Part shown: one piece after another, positions 42,587-51,886 of the stretch | How positions within the stretch are numbered: the first letter of the stretch is position 1 | Layout: each line of letters begins with the position of its first letter | Assembly (NCBI RefSeq): GCF_000685965.1 | Contig: NZ_JMLE01000008.1 | Coordinates: 62,001-126,000, forward strand | Length of the DNA stretch: 64,000 nucleotides | Direction: 5' to 3' | Source of the DNA: Arthrobacter sp. UNC362MFTsu5.1 | GTDB lineage: Bacteria > Actinomycetota > Actinomycetes > Actinomycetales > Micrococcaceae | Program-made: the position numbers and the translations under genes | Notes under the pieces: generated by a model | Told to the model about the DNA's origin: nothing | Seen by the model: only the letters and a program-made list of their open reading frames with translations | Databases searched by the model: none

Positions 42587-43885
42587 CTACGGGCTGTCCA
42601 CGGTTTCCCGGTCCCCGGCGCTGCGGTCCAGCGGGTGGGCCAGCTCATCGGCCGGCATCCTGGCCACCACCAATGCCACCACGGCCATGACGGGGCAGAC
42701 GCCGCCGGCCACCAGGAAAATCACCCACGTGGGCACCACGGCCGCAGCGGGTCCGGCCAGTGCCATGGAGACGGGCATCAGGGCCAGGGACACGAAGAAG
42801 TCCAGGCTGGACACGCGGCCCAGCAGGTGGGCAGGAACCCGGCGCTGCAGGAGCGTCCCCCAGATCACCATGCCGATCCCTCCCGTGGCGCCGAAGATGA
42901 ACAACGCCGCAGCGACCATCCAGAAGCTGTCCATGATCCCGACGGCGGCAAGCGGCAGGCTGCCGGCGCCCCACGACACCATCATCACCGTGAGGTAGCG
43001 GCGCGGCAGAGCGAAGGACGCCGTGGCCAGCGACGCGGCCGCACCGCCCACGCCCATCACGGCCAGCAGGAAACCGAACATGCGCGAGTCGCCGCCCAGC
43101 TGGTCGCGGACCACGAACGGCATCAGCACCTCGATAGGGCCGATCAGGAACAGCACCGAGATGCAGGCCCACAGCAGCGTCCACAACAGCCAGGGCGTCC
43201 TGGCCGTGTAGCTGACGCCCTCACGGAGGTCGTGGAAGAAGGATGTTTTGGCGCGTTCGACGGCGGTGCCGCCCGCGGTGCCCGGCGCATCAAGGGCGTG
43301 CTGGCCGAGGAAGTTGAGGATGATGAACGCGAGGAGGTGGCATGCCGCCACACCCGTGACTGCGTGCGAGGGGGATAACGCGGCCACCAGGATGCCGGCC
43401 ACGGCAGGACCGGCCGCCTGCTGCAGGATGGGCCGCAGGGTCCCCTCCATGCCGTTGGCCGCGAGCAGGTCTTCCGGCGGCAGGATCCTGGGCAGGATGG
43501 CCGAATAGGCCGGAAAGAAGAACGCCGCACCCACACCGAGCACGAACGCGCCTACGGCCAGGTGCCACAACTGCAGCCACCCCGCCAGGGCAAGCCCGCT
43601 GATGGCCGCGATCACAGCGAGGTTGGTGCCTTCCACCGCGATGATCAAAAGCCGCTGCGGCACCCGGTCGGCGGCGATCCCGCCTGCCAGGACGAACGCC
43701 ACCAGTCCCACGCTGCCCGCAGTGGCAACGAGGGACAGCTCAAGCGGACCGCCGCCCAGGTGGATCACCTGGTACACCATGCCCACAGCCCACATTCCGG
43801 AACCGAAAATGGAGACGGCCAACGCGGCGATCAGCACCCGGTACTCCCGGTGCACAAAGGGCCGCAGGGCTCTGGGGGTGGGCAT
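42587..43885 (-). CDS. MFS transporter (MFS_3/enterobactin exporter-like)
   Basis: This is a 432-aa twelve-helix MFS protein beginning with FVHREYRVLIAALAVSIFGSGMW, quoted as FVHREYRVL and SIFGSGMW. It has the loop motif GGIAADRVPQRLLI between TM2 and TM3 and a second half starting near TPWLLWTLLWACISVLFLIGP (TPWLLW, FLIGP). It resembles MFS_3-type drug or siderophore exporters. The substrate is unknown. It appears leaderless: TAGACT lies six bases before the ATG. Confidence 0.88.
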   Translation of the reverse strand: MPTPRALRPFVHREYRVLIAALAVSIFGSGMWAVGMVYQVIHLGGGPLELSLVATAGSVGLVAFVLAGGIAADRVPQRLLIIAVEGTNLAVIAAISGLALAGWLQLWHLAVGAFVLGVGAAFFFPAYSAILPRILPPEDLLAANGMEGTLRPILQQAAGPAVAGILVAALSPSHAVTGVAACHLLAFIILNFLGQHALDAPGTAGGTAVERAKTSFFHDLREGVSYTARTPWLLWTLLWACISVLFLIGPIEVLMPFVVRDQLGGDSRMFGFLLAVMGVGGAAASLATASFALPRRYLTVMMVSWGAGSLPLAAVGIMDSFWMVAAALFIFGATGGIGMVIWGTLLQRRVPAHLLGRVSSLDFFVSLALMPVSMALAGPAAAVVPTWVIFLVAGGVCPVMAVVALVVARMPADELAHPLDRSAGDRETVDSP

Positions 43886-43891
43886 AAGGCT

Positions 43892-43897
43892 AGTCTA
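43892..43897 (-). promoter_or_regulatory. Leaderless -10 box for MFS gene
   Basis: On the minus strand TAGACT-AGCCTT-ATG places the transcription start on the start codon at 43885. Confidence 0.55.
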
Positions 43898-43945
43898 GGC
43901 CCGCCCATCCGGCCGCGCCGCAGCTGCCGCCAACCCCTGCAGGGC

Positions 43946-43951
43946 TAGGCT
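43946..43951 (+). promoter_or_regulatory. Leaderless -10 box for gene 43958
   Basis: TAGGCT-CTGCGT-ATG: the hexamer is exactly six bases before the ATG at 43958, back to back with the leaderless promoter of the MFS gene. Confidence 0.55.
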
Positions 43952-43957
43952 CTGCGT

Positions 43958-44548
43958 ATGGGGAACAGTCCGGCAGGCGCATCACGCCGCAGCATGGCAT
44001 TCATCGGCAGCAACCCGGGCCTGGCGCTGCACCCGGTGAACCCGGACGGCGTCCACATCCCCGGTGAACCCGCCAGCTGCTTCGCCTCCTTCTGGATGGC
44101 CGAATGGTCCAAGTGGGGCAGCGGCAACGCCCTCCTGGTGGCCACCCGCCAGGGCTGGCGCAGCTACGGCCCCAACGGCTACTTCGCCGAAACCCTGGCC
44201 AACGAACTCACCCGCTACTTTCCGGAGGCAGCCAGGTTCCCGCTGGCGGAAATCACGCACACCCAGGACGAGTTCGACGTCGAACTGGACGTGGACCGCG
44301 GCTTCCGGGCCGTGGGGCGCAAGGCGGAGCTCGAAATCAGCGGTGTCCTGGACCGCCGCCAGTTCTCGGCGCCCGACTTCCAGCTCGGCGGCACCAGCGC
44401 GGCCCTGACGAATGTCTACCTTCCGTGCAGCACCGGACGGCTGGCCGAATTCGGCGTGGAATGGCCCGGCTCACCGACCGTGTACCCCGGGCCCCGGGGG
44501 CCGTCGTCGTCAGCGTACATAGCGGTGGCCGAATCCTGGGTGATGTAG
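43958..44548 (+). CDS. Conserved-looking protein of unknown function
   Basis: This encodes 196 residues with no family I recognise. It is soluble and rich in aromatic residues (SCFASFWMAEWSKWGSGNALL), with an acidic centre (ITHTQDEFDVELDVDRGF) and a C-terminal TNVYLPCSTG. There is no signal peptide and no TM segment. Typical codon use and the exact leaderless promoter argue that it is a real gene. A 125-bp gap follows before the next gene. Confidence 0.6.
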   Translation: MGNSPAGASRRSMAFIGSNPGLALHPVNPDGVHIPGEPASCFASFWMAEWSKWGSGNALLVATRQGWRSYGPNGYFAETLANELTRYFPEAARFPLAEITHTQDEFDVELDVDRGFRAVGRKAELEISGVLDRRQFSAPDFQLGGTSAALTNVYLPCSTGRLAEFGVEWPGSPTVYPGPRGPSSSAYIAVAESWVM

Positions 44549-44673
44549 CAAGGTGGCTTAGTGTTAAGGGAGAGCGACAGCCACAAGCTGTCGTTGCCCG
44601 GCAGCAGTCACGGTTCCGTACCGCGGTTGCGGACCACCGCCGGCGGCTTGTTCCCGTTCCAGGAAAGGTGACG

Positions 44674-45558
44674 ATGGCCATGCGAAAGAACCCGGCAATG
44701 CGAATTGCACAAAAAACCGCGCACAAGGCGGTGTTCGACTCCCAAGGCAAGCCCAAGCCCGGATTGCACGGCATGCTGCTGCGGGCGGTCGAAGTCCAGC
44801 GCCCGCTGGTGCTTGCCAACCTCCGGCGGCTCCAGCGCAGGCACCCGCGCGCCACGGCGGCGCAGCTCGCGGACAAGCTGGAACGCGACTACCTGCTGGC
44901 TGTGACCGGCGGCGGCGCACTCGTCGGCGGCTCCGCCGTCATCCCCGGCGTCGGCACCGTGGCCGCCCTGGGCCTCTCCGCCGCAGCCACCGTCGGCTTC
45001 CTCGAAGCCACCGCGCTGTACGCAACATCCCTGGCCGAGCTCCACGGCATCCGCATGGTGGACCCCGAGAAAGCCGGCACGCTGGTCATGGCCATCATGC
45101 TGGGCGAGGAAGGTACCGCGCTCCTCGGTAGCCTCAGCGGCCAGGCTGCCGGCCGCGGCAAGGGCCCCACGGACGCCTGGGGTTCAGCGTTCGCCCGCAA
45201 GACATCGTTCCCCGGCTTCGGCTCGGTGCGGGACCGGATTCAGCGTGCGTTCCTCCGCAATTTGCTGCAGCGGCAAGGGACGGCGCTGCTGGGCCGGGCC
45301 CTGCCGTTCGGCGTCGGCGCCGTGGTGGGAGGCGTGGGCAACCGCGTGATGGGACGCGCCGTCGTCGCAAGCGCCAAGGAAGCTTTCGGGCCCATGCCGG
45401 ACACCATCCCCGGCGAACTGACGCCCGGGGCTGCCGGCGCGGGCACCACCGGCGGTGTCGGATCCCCGGCCGCCCTGGACGCCAGCACCAATACCCCCGG
45501 CACCACAACCGGCGGAGACTCAACATTGAAAGGTGGATTCATTGGATCTGAACGCTGA
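44674..45558 (+). CDS. Glycine-rich membrane-associated protein, function unknown
   Basis: This is a 294-aa protein. Residues about 78-125 are a long Gly/Ala-rich hydrophobic stretch (GGGALVGGSAVIPGVG and AALGLSAAATVGFLEA) and a second lies near 215-240 (LPFGVGAVVGGVGNRVMG). The C-terminus is Gly/Thr/Pro-rich and likely disordered. It resembles EcsC-type or DUF697-like hydrophobic hairpins only loosely. AGGA lies nine bases before the ATG; GTG 44668 is possible. The end overlaps pxpA by 17 bp, hinting at co-expression. Confidence 0.65.
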   Translation: MAMRKNPAMRIAQKTAHKAVFDSQGKPKPGLHGMLLRAVEVQRPLVLANLRRLQRRHPRATAAQLADKLERDYLLAVTGGGALVGGSAVIPGVGTVAALGLSAAATVGFLEATALYATSLAELHGIRMVDPEKAGTLVMAIMLGEEGTALLGSLSGQAAGRGKGPTDAWGSAFARKTSFPGFGSVRDRIQRAFLRNLLQRQGTALLGRALPFGVGAVVGGVGNRVMGRAVVASAKEAFGPMPDTIPGELTPGAAGAGTTGGVGSPAALDASTNTPGTTTGGDSTLKGGFIGSER

Positions 45559-46291
45559 CCTGGGGGAGTCCTTCGGGACCTGGACCATGGGGGACGATGC
45601 CGCCATGTTCCCGCTCATCACCAGCGCCAGCGTGGCCTGCGGCCTGCACGCCGGGGACCCCGTCACCATGCTGGACACCTGCCGTGCGGCCTTTGAGCTG
45701 GACGTCAGGGTGGGCGCGCATGTCGGGTATCCCGACCTGCCCGGGTTTGGCCTCCGGTCCATTGACATGACCTTCGACGACCTCTTCGGGGCCGTGCTGT
45801 ACCAGCTCGGCGCGCTCGACGGCGTGGCGCACGCCGTCGGGGCATCCGTTGACTACGTCAAAGTCCACGGCGCACTGTACGACCGCACAGTGCACGACGC
45901 CGAACAGGCCTCGGCCGTGATCGCCGCCATCCAGGCCTACGATCCCGGGCTGCCGATCCTGGGCCTGCAGGGGTCGGCACTCCTGTCCTTTGCCGCCGAG
46001 GCGGGCCACCCCGTGTTCCATGAAGCCTTCGCGGACCGCGCCTACCTGCCGGACGGATCGCTGGTGCCGCGCTCAGCGGACGGTGCGCTCCTGGTCGACG
46101 CCGGGGAGATCGCCGAACGCGCGGTCCGGCTGGCCATTCACGGCGAAGTGGAGGCCGTGGACGGCACCGTGGTCCGGCTGCAGCCGCACTCGCTGTGCCT
46201 CCACGGCGACACCCCCGGTTCGGTGGAGACGGCGGCCGCCGTCCGCAGGGCCCTGGAAGCCGCCGGCGTGGAGCTCGAACCCTTCGCCTAG
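45542..46291 (+). CDS. pxpA: 5-oxoprolinase subunit A (LamB/YcsF family)
   Basis: This is a 249-aa LamB/YcsF protein. PxpA is one of three subunits (PxpABC) of the ATP-dependent 5-oxoprolinase that opens pyroglutamate to glutamate. Motifs are DLNADLGESFG, SASVACGLHAGDP, RVGAHVGYPDLPGFG, YVKVHGALYD and SLCLHGDTPG. The start TTG 45542 follows AAAGG by eight bases and gives the standard MDLNADLGE start; GTG 45533 is an alternative. PxpB and PxpC, normally adjacent, are not in the window. Confidence 0.9.
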   Translation: MDLNADLGESFGTWTMGDDAAMFPLITSASVACGLHAGDPVTMLDTCRAAFELDVRVGAHVGYPDLPGFGLRSIDMTFDDLFGAVLYQLGALDGVAHAVGASVDYVKVHGALYDRTVHDAEQASAVIAAIQAYDPGLPILGLQGSALLSFAAEAGHPVFHEAFADRAYLPDGSLVPRSADGALLVDAGEIAERAVRLAIHGEVEAVDGTVVRLQPHSLCLHGDTPGSVETAAAVRRALEAAGVELEPFA

Positions 46292-46306
46292 CCCTCAGAC
46301 CAACTA

Positions 46307-46435
46307 AGCGCGAACGGACACTTGCGGCCCTCCCTGAAGCGCGAACGGACACTTGCGGTCCCGTCGGGCGCTCGGGGGCGGGGGCTTATGTGTCCGTTCG
46401 CGCTACCAACCGGTGCTGAAGTGTCCGTTCGCGCT
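46307..46435. repeat. REP-like palindromic repeat cluster, left of nar
   Basis: Four copies of AGCGCGAACGGACACTT are present: two direct (46307, 46338) and two inverted (46389-46404, degenerate at one end, and 46419-46435). The direct and inverted copies can pair into long stems. The same element occurs downstream of narK. The region from 46292 to 46502 has no gene. Confidence 0.85.
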
Positions 46436-46490
46436 CAGCCGGGGGCGGGCTAGTGCCGTTCGGCCCTATCCGGAGCTTCACGCGGCAACC

Positions 46491-46496
46491 TAGCTT
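46491..46496 (+). promoter_or_regulatory. Leaderless -10 box for narG
   Basis: TAGCTT-GAGGGC-ATG: the hexamer lies exactly six bases before the narG ATG at 46503. Confidence 0.5.
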
Positions 46497-46502
46497 GAGG
46501 GC

Positions 46503-49500
46503 ATGGCTGCCGGACCCCATGCGGGGTTAGATGGACCCGCATCAGATGCAATGTTGAAGCTGGGCCGATTCTTCACCAAATGGGACCAGACCGACGACGG
46601 CAGGGCGGTGTTCCGGGAGGGCGGCCGCAAAGGCGACATCTTCTACCGCGACCGCTGGAGCCACGACAAGGTGGTCCGGTCCACGCACGGGGTGAACTGC
46701 ACCGGCTCCTGCTCCTGGAAGGTGTACGTCAAGGACGGCATCATCACCTGGGAGTCCCAGCAGACCGACTACCCCTCGGTGGGCCCGGACAGCCCGGAAT
46801 ACGAGCCCAGGGGCTGCCCGCGCGGCGCGGCGTTCTCCTGGTACACCTACTCGCCCACCCGGGTCCGCTTCCCGTACGCCCGGGGCGTCCTCGTCGAGAT
46901 GTACCGCGAGGCCAAGGCCCGGCTCGGCGACCCGGTGCTGGCCTTCGCCGAGATAGCGGCCGACCCGGAAAAGCGCCGACGCTACCAGCAGGCCCGCGGC
47001 AAGGGCGGCCTGGTGCGTGTTTCCTGGCAGGAAGCCGTCGAGATCGCGGCCGCAGCCCACGTGAACACGATCAAAACCTACGGCCCGGACCGCTGCGCCG
47101 GCTTCTCGCCCATCCCCGCGATGTCCATGGTGTCGCACGCCGTGGGAACCCGTTTCATCCAGCTGATCGGCGGGGTGATGACGTCCTTCTACGACTGGTA
47201 CGCGGACCTGCCTGTCGCCAGCCCGCAGGTGTTCGGGGACCAGACCGACGTCCCGGAGTCCGGCGACTGGTGGGACGCGCGCTACCTCATGATGTGGGGC
47301 TCCAACGTCCCCGTGACCCGGACCCCGGACGCGCACTGGATGGCCGAGGTCCGGTACCGCGGCACCAAGGTGGTCACCGTCAGCCCGGACTACGCGGACA
47401 ACACCAAATTCGGCGACGAATGGCTCCCCGCGCAGGCCGGAACGGACGCAGCCCTGGCGATGGCGATGGGGCACGTCATGCTCAAGGAATTCTTCGTGGA
47501 CCGGGACGTGCCGTTTTTCACCGACTACGTGAAGCAGTACACGGACCTTCCGTTCCTGGTCAGGCTGGTGAAGAACGACGACGGCGCCCTGACGCCGTCG
47601 AAATTCCTCACCGCCCGGGACCTCCCGGGGGAGTCCGGGGCTGAGGACGCGGCGTTCCGCACCGTCCTGTTCGACAAGAAGACCGGGCGGACCGCGGTGC
47701 CCAACGGCTCCCTCGGGTTCCGGTATTCCGGCAGCGGCGAGGGCAAATGGAACCTCGACCTGGAGGGAATCGACCCCGCCCTGTCCCTCCGTGAAGTGTC
47801 CGGGGAAAGCGCCGAAATCCTGCTCCCGTGCTTCGAGGATGCCGGCGGGGAGGGGAGCGTGCTGCGCCGCGGCGTGCCTGTCCTGGAAGTGGAAGGCCAG
47901 CTGGTCACCACTGTGTTCGACCTGATGCTGGCCCAGTACGGCGTGGGCCGGGACGGGCTCCCGGGGGAGTGGGCCGCCGGCTACGAGGACGCGTCCACGC
48001 CCTACACCCCGGCCTGGCAGGAGGAGATCACCAGCGTCCCCGCACAGGCCTGCATCCGCGTGGCGCGGGAGTTCGCGCGCAACGCCGAGCAGTCCAAGGG
48101 CCGGTCCATGATCATCATGGGCGCCGGGATCTGCCAGTGGTTCCACGGCGACACCACCTACCGGGCCGTGCTGGCGCTGGTGATGCTCACCGGCTGCATG
48201 GGCCGCAACGGCGGTGGCTGGGCGCATTACGTCGGGCAGGAAAAGACCCGGCCGGTCACCGGCTGGCTGTCGCTGGCCAATGCCCTGGACTGGTCGCGCC
48301 CGCCGCGGACCATGATCGGCACCGGCTACTGGTACATGCACACCGACCAGTGGCGGCAGGACGGCTATTCCGCGGACGCGCTGAAGTCCCCGCTGTCCAC
48401 CGGAGCCCTGGACGGCATGCACACCGCGGACGCGCTGGCCCAGTCCGCCCGGCTCGGCTGGATGCCGTTCTACCCGCAGTTCGACCGCAACCCGCTGGAC
48501 CTCGCGGACGAGGCGGAGGCCGCCGTCGCCGCCGGCACTGCGCCGGACACTCCGGGTTACATCGCGGACGCGCTCAAGAACCGCACGCTGACCCCGGCCA
48601 TCGAGGACGTGGACGCCCCGGAGAACTGGCCTCGGACCCTGGTGCTGTGGCGCTCCAACCTGTTCGGCTCCTCGGCCAAGGGCAACGAGTACTTCCTGCG
48701 GAACCTGCTGGGCACGCACAACAACGTCCTGGGCAAGGACCACGCCGAGGGGCTCAAGCCCAGGGACGTGAGGTGGCATGAGCGGGCGCCGGAGGGGAAG
48801 CTGGACCTGCTGGTCTCCGCTGATTTCCGGATGACCTCCACCACGCTGCTGTCCGACGTCGTGTTCCCGGCCGCCACCTGGTATGAGAAGCATGACCTGT
48901 CCTCCACCGACATGCACCCGTTCGTCCACGCCTTCAGCCCGGCGATTGACCCGCCGTGGGAAACCAAAACGGACTTCGACACCTTCCACCTGCTGGCACA
49001 GGAGTTCTCCCGGCAGGCGAAGACCCACCTGGGCGTCCGCCGGGACCTGGTCAGTGTGCCGCTGCAGCACGACACCCCCGGCCAGCTCGCCCAGCCCGGC
49101 GGGATCGTGCGGGACTGGCGGCAGACGGACATTCCAGCCGTGCCGGGGCAGAACATGCCCGTTTTTTCGGTGGTGGAGCGTGACTATACGGCCATCGCGG
49201 ACAAGCTGGCCGCCGTCGGGCCCCTCGCCGACAAACTGGGCTTCACGGTCAAGAACGTCACCTACAAACTCGCCGGACCCCTGGACCGGCTCAGCCGCTC
49301 CAACGGCGTGATGCTTGGCGGCGCCGCGGACGGCCGCCCGGCGATCGACACCGACGCGAAAATGGCGGAAGCCATCCTGGCCTTCTCCGGGACCACCAAC
49401 GGTGCGCTGTCCGTGCAGGGCTTCAAGGACCTGGAAGTCCGCACCGGGCGGAAGCTCGCGGACCTGTCCGAGGGCTCCGAGGAAAAGTTCATCACCTTCG

Positions 49501-50213
49501 CCCAGACCCAGGCCGGCCCGGTCCCGGTGATCACCTCGCCGGAATGGTCCGGCTCCGAAACCGGCGGCCGGCGCTACGCCCCGTTCACCATCAACATCGA
49601 GCGGCTCAAGCCCTTCCACACCCTGACCGGGCGGATGCACTTCTTCCTCGACCACGACTGGATGACCGACATCGGCGAGGCCCTGCCGATCTACCGGCCG
49701 CCGCTGGACATGCACCGGCTCTTCGGCGAGCCCAAACTCGGACGGGACGGGGCCATGGAGGTGGTGGTCCGGTACCTCACCCCGCACTCCAAGTGGTCCA
49801 TCCACTCCGAATACCAGGACAACCTGCTGATGCTCTCGCTCTCCCGCGGCGGCCCCACCGTCTGGATGAGCCCGGCCGATGCGGAAGCAATCCAGGTCAG
49901 GGACAACGATTGGGTGGAGTGCCTGAACATCAACGGCGTCCTGGTGGCCCGGGCCATTGTCAGCCACCGGATGCCGGCCGGGGTGGTGTACGTCCACCAC
50001 GCGCAGGAACGCACCATCGACGTCCCGAAGTCCGAGGCCACCGGCAGGCGCGGCGGCATCCACAATTCGGTGACCCGGCTGCTGGTGAAACCCTCGCACC
50101 TGATCGGCGGCTACGCCCAGCTGGCCTACGCGTTCAACTACCTCGGCCCCACCGGAAACCAGCGCGACATGGTGGCCACCGTCCGCCGTCGTTCCCAGGA
50201 GGTGCAGTACTGA
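46503..50213 (+). CDS. narG: Respiratory nitrate reductase alpha subunit
   Basis: This is a 1236-aa molybdopterin catalytic subunit reducing nitrate to nitrite at the cytoplasmic face of the membrane. The FS0 [4Fe-4S] ligands are His62, Cys66, Cys70 and Cys105, with the same 4-4-35 spacing as E. coli NarG. The Mo ligand Asp235 lies in FYDWYADLP. The cofactor-binding motif WGSNVPVTRTPDAHW is intact. The length matches the family. Its stop overlaps the narH start. It is the first gene of narGHJI-narK. Confidence 0.97.
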   Translation: MAAGPHAGLDGPASDAMLKLGRFFTKWDQTDDGRAVFREGGRKGDIFYRDRWSHDKVVRSTHGVNCTGSCSWKVYVKDGIITWESQQTDYPSVGPDSPEYEPRGCPRGAAFSWYTYSPTRVRFPYARGVLVEMYREAKARLGDPVLAFAEIAADPEKRRRYQQARGKGGLVRVSWQEAVEIAAAAHVNTIKTYGPDRCAGFSPIPAMSMVSHAVGTRFIQLIGGVMTSFYDWYADLPVASPQVFGDQTDVPESGDWWDARYLMMWGSNVPVTRTPDAHWMAEVRYRGTKVVTVSPDYADNTKFGDEWLPAQAGTDAALAMAMGHVMLKEFFVDRDVPFFTDYVKQYTDLPFLVRLVKNDDGALTPSKFLTARDLPGESGAEDAAFRTVLFDKKTGRTAVPNGSLGFRYSGSGEGKWNLDLEGIDPALSLREVSGESAEILLPCFEDAGGEGSVLRRGVPVLEVEGQLVTTVFDLMLAQYGVGRDGLPGEWAAGYEDASTPYTPAWQEEITSVPAQACIRVAREFARNAEQSKGRSMIIMGAGICQWFHGDTTYRAVLALVMLTGCMGRNGGGWAHYVGQEKTRPVTGWLSLANALDWSRPPRTMIGTGYWYMHTDQWRQDGYSADALKSPLSTGALDGMHTADALAQSARLGWMPFYPQFDRNPLDLADEAEAAVAAGTAPDTPGYIADALKNRTLTPAIEDVDAPENWPRTLVLWRSNLFGSSAKGNEYFLRNLLGTHNNVLGKDHAEGLKPRDVRWHERAPEGKLDLLVSADFRMTSTTLLSDVVFPAATWYEKHDLSSTDMHPFVHAFSPAIDPPWETKTDFDTFHLLAQEFSRQAKTHLGVRRDLVSVPLQHDTPGQLAQPGGIVRDWRQTDIPAVPGQNMPVFSVVERDYTAIADKLAAVGPLADKLGFTVKNVTYKLAGPLDRLSRSNGVMLGGAADGRPAIDTDAKMAEAILAFSGTTNGALSVQGFKDLEVRTGRKLADLSEGSEEKFITFAQTQAGPVPVITSPEWSGSETGGRRYAPFTINIERLKPFHTLTGRMHFFLDHDWMTDIGEALPIYRPPLDMHRLFGEPKLGRDGAMEVVVRYLTPHSKWSIHSEYQDNLLMLSLSRGGPTVWMSPADAEAIQVRDNDWVECLNINGVLVARAIVSHRMPAGVVYVHHAQERTIDVPKSEATGRRGGIHNSVTRLLVKPSHLIGGYAQLAYAFNYLGPTGNQRDMVATVRRRSQEVQY

Positions 50214-51886
50214 TGCGTGTCATGGCTCAAATGGGCATGGTCATGAACCTGGACAAATGCATCGGCTGCCACACCTGTTCCGTGACCTGCAAGCAGGCCT
50301 GGACCAACCGTGCGGGCACCGAATACGTCTGGTTCAACAACGTGGAAACCCGCCCCGGCCAGGGGTATCCGCGGCGCTACGAGGACCAGGAAAGGTGGCA
50401 CGGCGGCTGGGTGCTGAACAAGCGCGGCAAGCTGGTGCTCAAGGCCGGCGGCCGGGTGAAGAAGCTCCTGGGGATCTTCGCCAGCCCCGTCCAGCCCGAA
50501 CTCAAGGACTACTACGAGCCGTGGACCTACGACTACAAGACCCTCGTGGACGCGCCGCTGGGCGACGACTTCCCGGTGGCCCGGCCCAAGTCCCTGATCA
50601 CCGGGAAGGACACGAAGATCACGTGGTCCGCGAACTGGGACGACGACCTGGGCGGCTCCGCCGAGAACGGCCATCTGGACCCGATCGTGGAGAAGGTGCG
50701 CCGCGAGTCCGAGGACAAGATCAAGTTCGCCTACGAGCAGACGTTCATGTTCTACCTGCCGCGGATCTGCGAGCACTGCCTGAACCCGTCCTGCATGGCG
50801 TCCTGCCCTTCCGGCGCGATCTACAAGCGGGTGGAGGACGGGATTGTGCTGGTGGACCAGGACAAGTGCCGCGGCTGGCGGCAGTGCGTCACGGGCTGCC
50901 CGTACAAGAAGATCTACTTCAACCACAAGACGGGCAAGGCCGAGAAGTGCACCTTCTGCTACCCGCGGGTGGAAGTGGGGCTGCCGACGGTCTGCTCGGA
51001 GACCTGCGTGGGCCGGCTGCGGTACCTGGGGCTGTTCCTGTACGACGCCGACGCCGTCACCGCGGCGGCCGCGGTCACCGACCCGCAGGAACTCTACGAC
51101 GCCCAGATGGACGTGCTGCTGGACCCCAACGACCCCGCCGTCCAGGCTGCGGCCCGGGCCCAGGACATCCCCGAGGACTGGATCGACGCCGCACGGCGCT
51201 CGCCGGTGTACGCCCTCGCCAAGGTCTACAAGGTGGCCCTGCCGCTGCACCCCGAATACCGGACCATGCCGATGGTCTGGTACGTGCCGCCGCTCTCACC
51301 CGTGGTGGATCTGCTGCGGGACCAGGGGCACGACGGCGAGGATCACGGCAACCTCTTCGGCGCCATTGAGGCGCTGCGCATCCCGGTGGAGTACCTCGCG
51401 GAACTCTTCACCGCCGGGGATGCGGACCGCGTCACCGCGGTGCTGAAGAAGCTCGCGGCCATGCGCTCCTACATGCGGGGCATCAGCCTGGGCAACGACC
51501 CCGATGACTCCATCCCGGAGGCCGTGGGCATGGACGGCCAGACCATGTACGAGATGTACCGGCTGATGGCGATCGCGAAGTACGACGAGCGCTACGTCAT
51601 TCCCAAGGCGCACGTGGAACAGGCCCACGACCTGGAGGAGATGGGCTGCTCGCTGGACTTCGACGGCGGCCCCGGCATGCAGGATTCCTCCCCGTTCGGC
51701 GAGGCCAGCGGCCGCCCGGTCCCGGTGGCGGTGGAAACCTTCAATGCCCTGCGGGACCGGCAGACCTCCGACGAGGCGCCCGGTGGGACCACCCTGCGCG
51801 GCCGGGTGAACCTGCTCAACTGGGACGGCACCGGGGCGCCTCCGGGCCTTTTTCCGGAGAAGCACCACCCGGGGGAACAGCCGTGA
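50213..51886 (+). CDS. narH: Respiratory nitrate reductase beta subunit
   Basis: This is a 557-aa iron-sulfur electron-transfer subunit. The first cluster motif is Cys16-x2-Cys19-x2-Cys22-x3-Cys26 (DKCIGCHTCSVTCKQ). Further Cys clusters lie in CEHCLNPSCMASCPSG, CRGWRQCVTGCPYKK (with the Trp typical of the 3Fe-4S site) and KCTFCYPRVEVG. The ATG at 50213 overlaps the narG stop, with AGGAGG ten bases upstream. It passes electrons from NarI haems to NarG. Confidence 0.97.
   Translation: MRVMAQMGMVMNLDKCIGCHTCSVTCKQAWTNRAGTEYVWFNNVETRPGQGYPRRYEDQERWHGGWVLNKRGKLVLKAGGRVKKLLGIFASPVQPELKDYYEPWTYDYKTLVDAPLGDDFPVARPKSLITGKDTKITWSANWDDDLGGSAENGHLDPIVEKVRRESEDKIKFAYEQTFMFYLPRICEHCLNPSCMASCPSGAIYKRVEDGIVLVDQDKCRGWRQCVTGCPYKKIYFNHKTGKAEKCTFCYPRVEVGLPTVCSETCVGRLRYLGLFLYDADAVTAAAAVTDPQELYDAQMDVLLDPNDPAVQAAARAQDIPEDWIDAARRSPVYALAKVYKVALPLHPEYRTMPMVWYVPPLSPVVDLLRDQGHDGEDHGNLFGAIEALRIPVEYLAELFTAGDADRVTAVLKKLAAMRSYMRGISLGNDPDDSIPEAVGMDGQTMYEMYRLMAIAKYDERYVIPKAHVEQAHDLEEMGCSLDFDGGPGMQDSSPFGEASGRPVPVAVETFNALRDRQTSDEAPGGTTLRGRVNLLNWDGTGAPPGLFPEKHHPGEQP

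Noticed and set aside
44104..44673. Long N-terminal extension of the 294-aa gene overlapping the 196-aa gene
   Set aside because: The extension runs through another gene in a different frame and is Arg/Gly/Pro-rich. A ribosome site supports the start at 44674.
46542..50099. 1185-codon open frame on the minus strand opposite narG
   Set aside because: It mirrors a well-conserved nitrate reductase gene. Long antisense frames are expected at very high GC, and its composition (His, Val, Arg, Gly) is that of an antisense shadow with no motif.
49544..50212. N-terminal extension of narH into narG
   Set aside because: The NarH family starts at the MRVMAQMGMVMNLDKC segment, and AGGAGG precedes the ATG at 50213.
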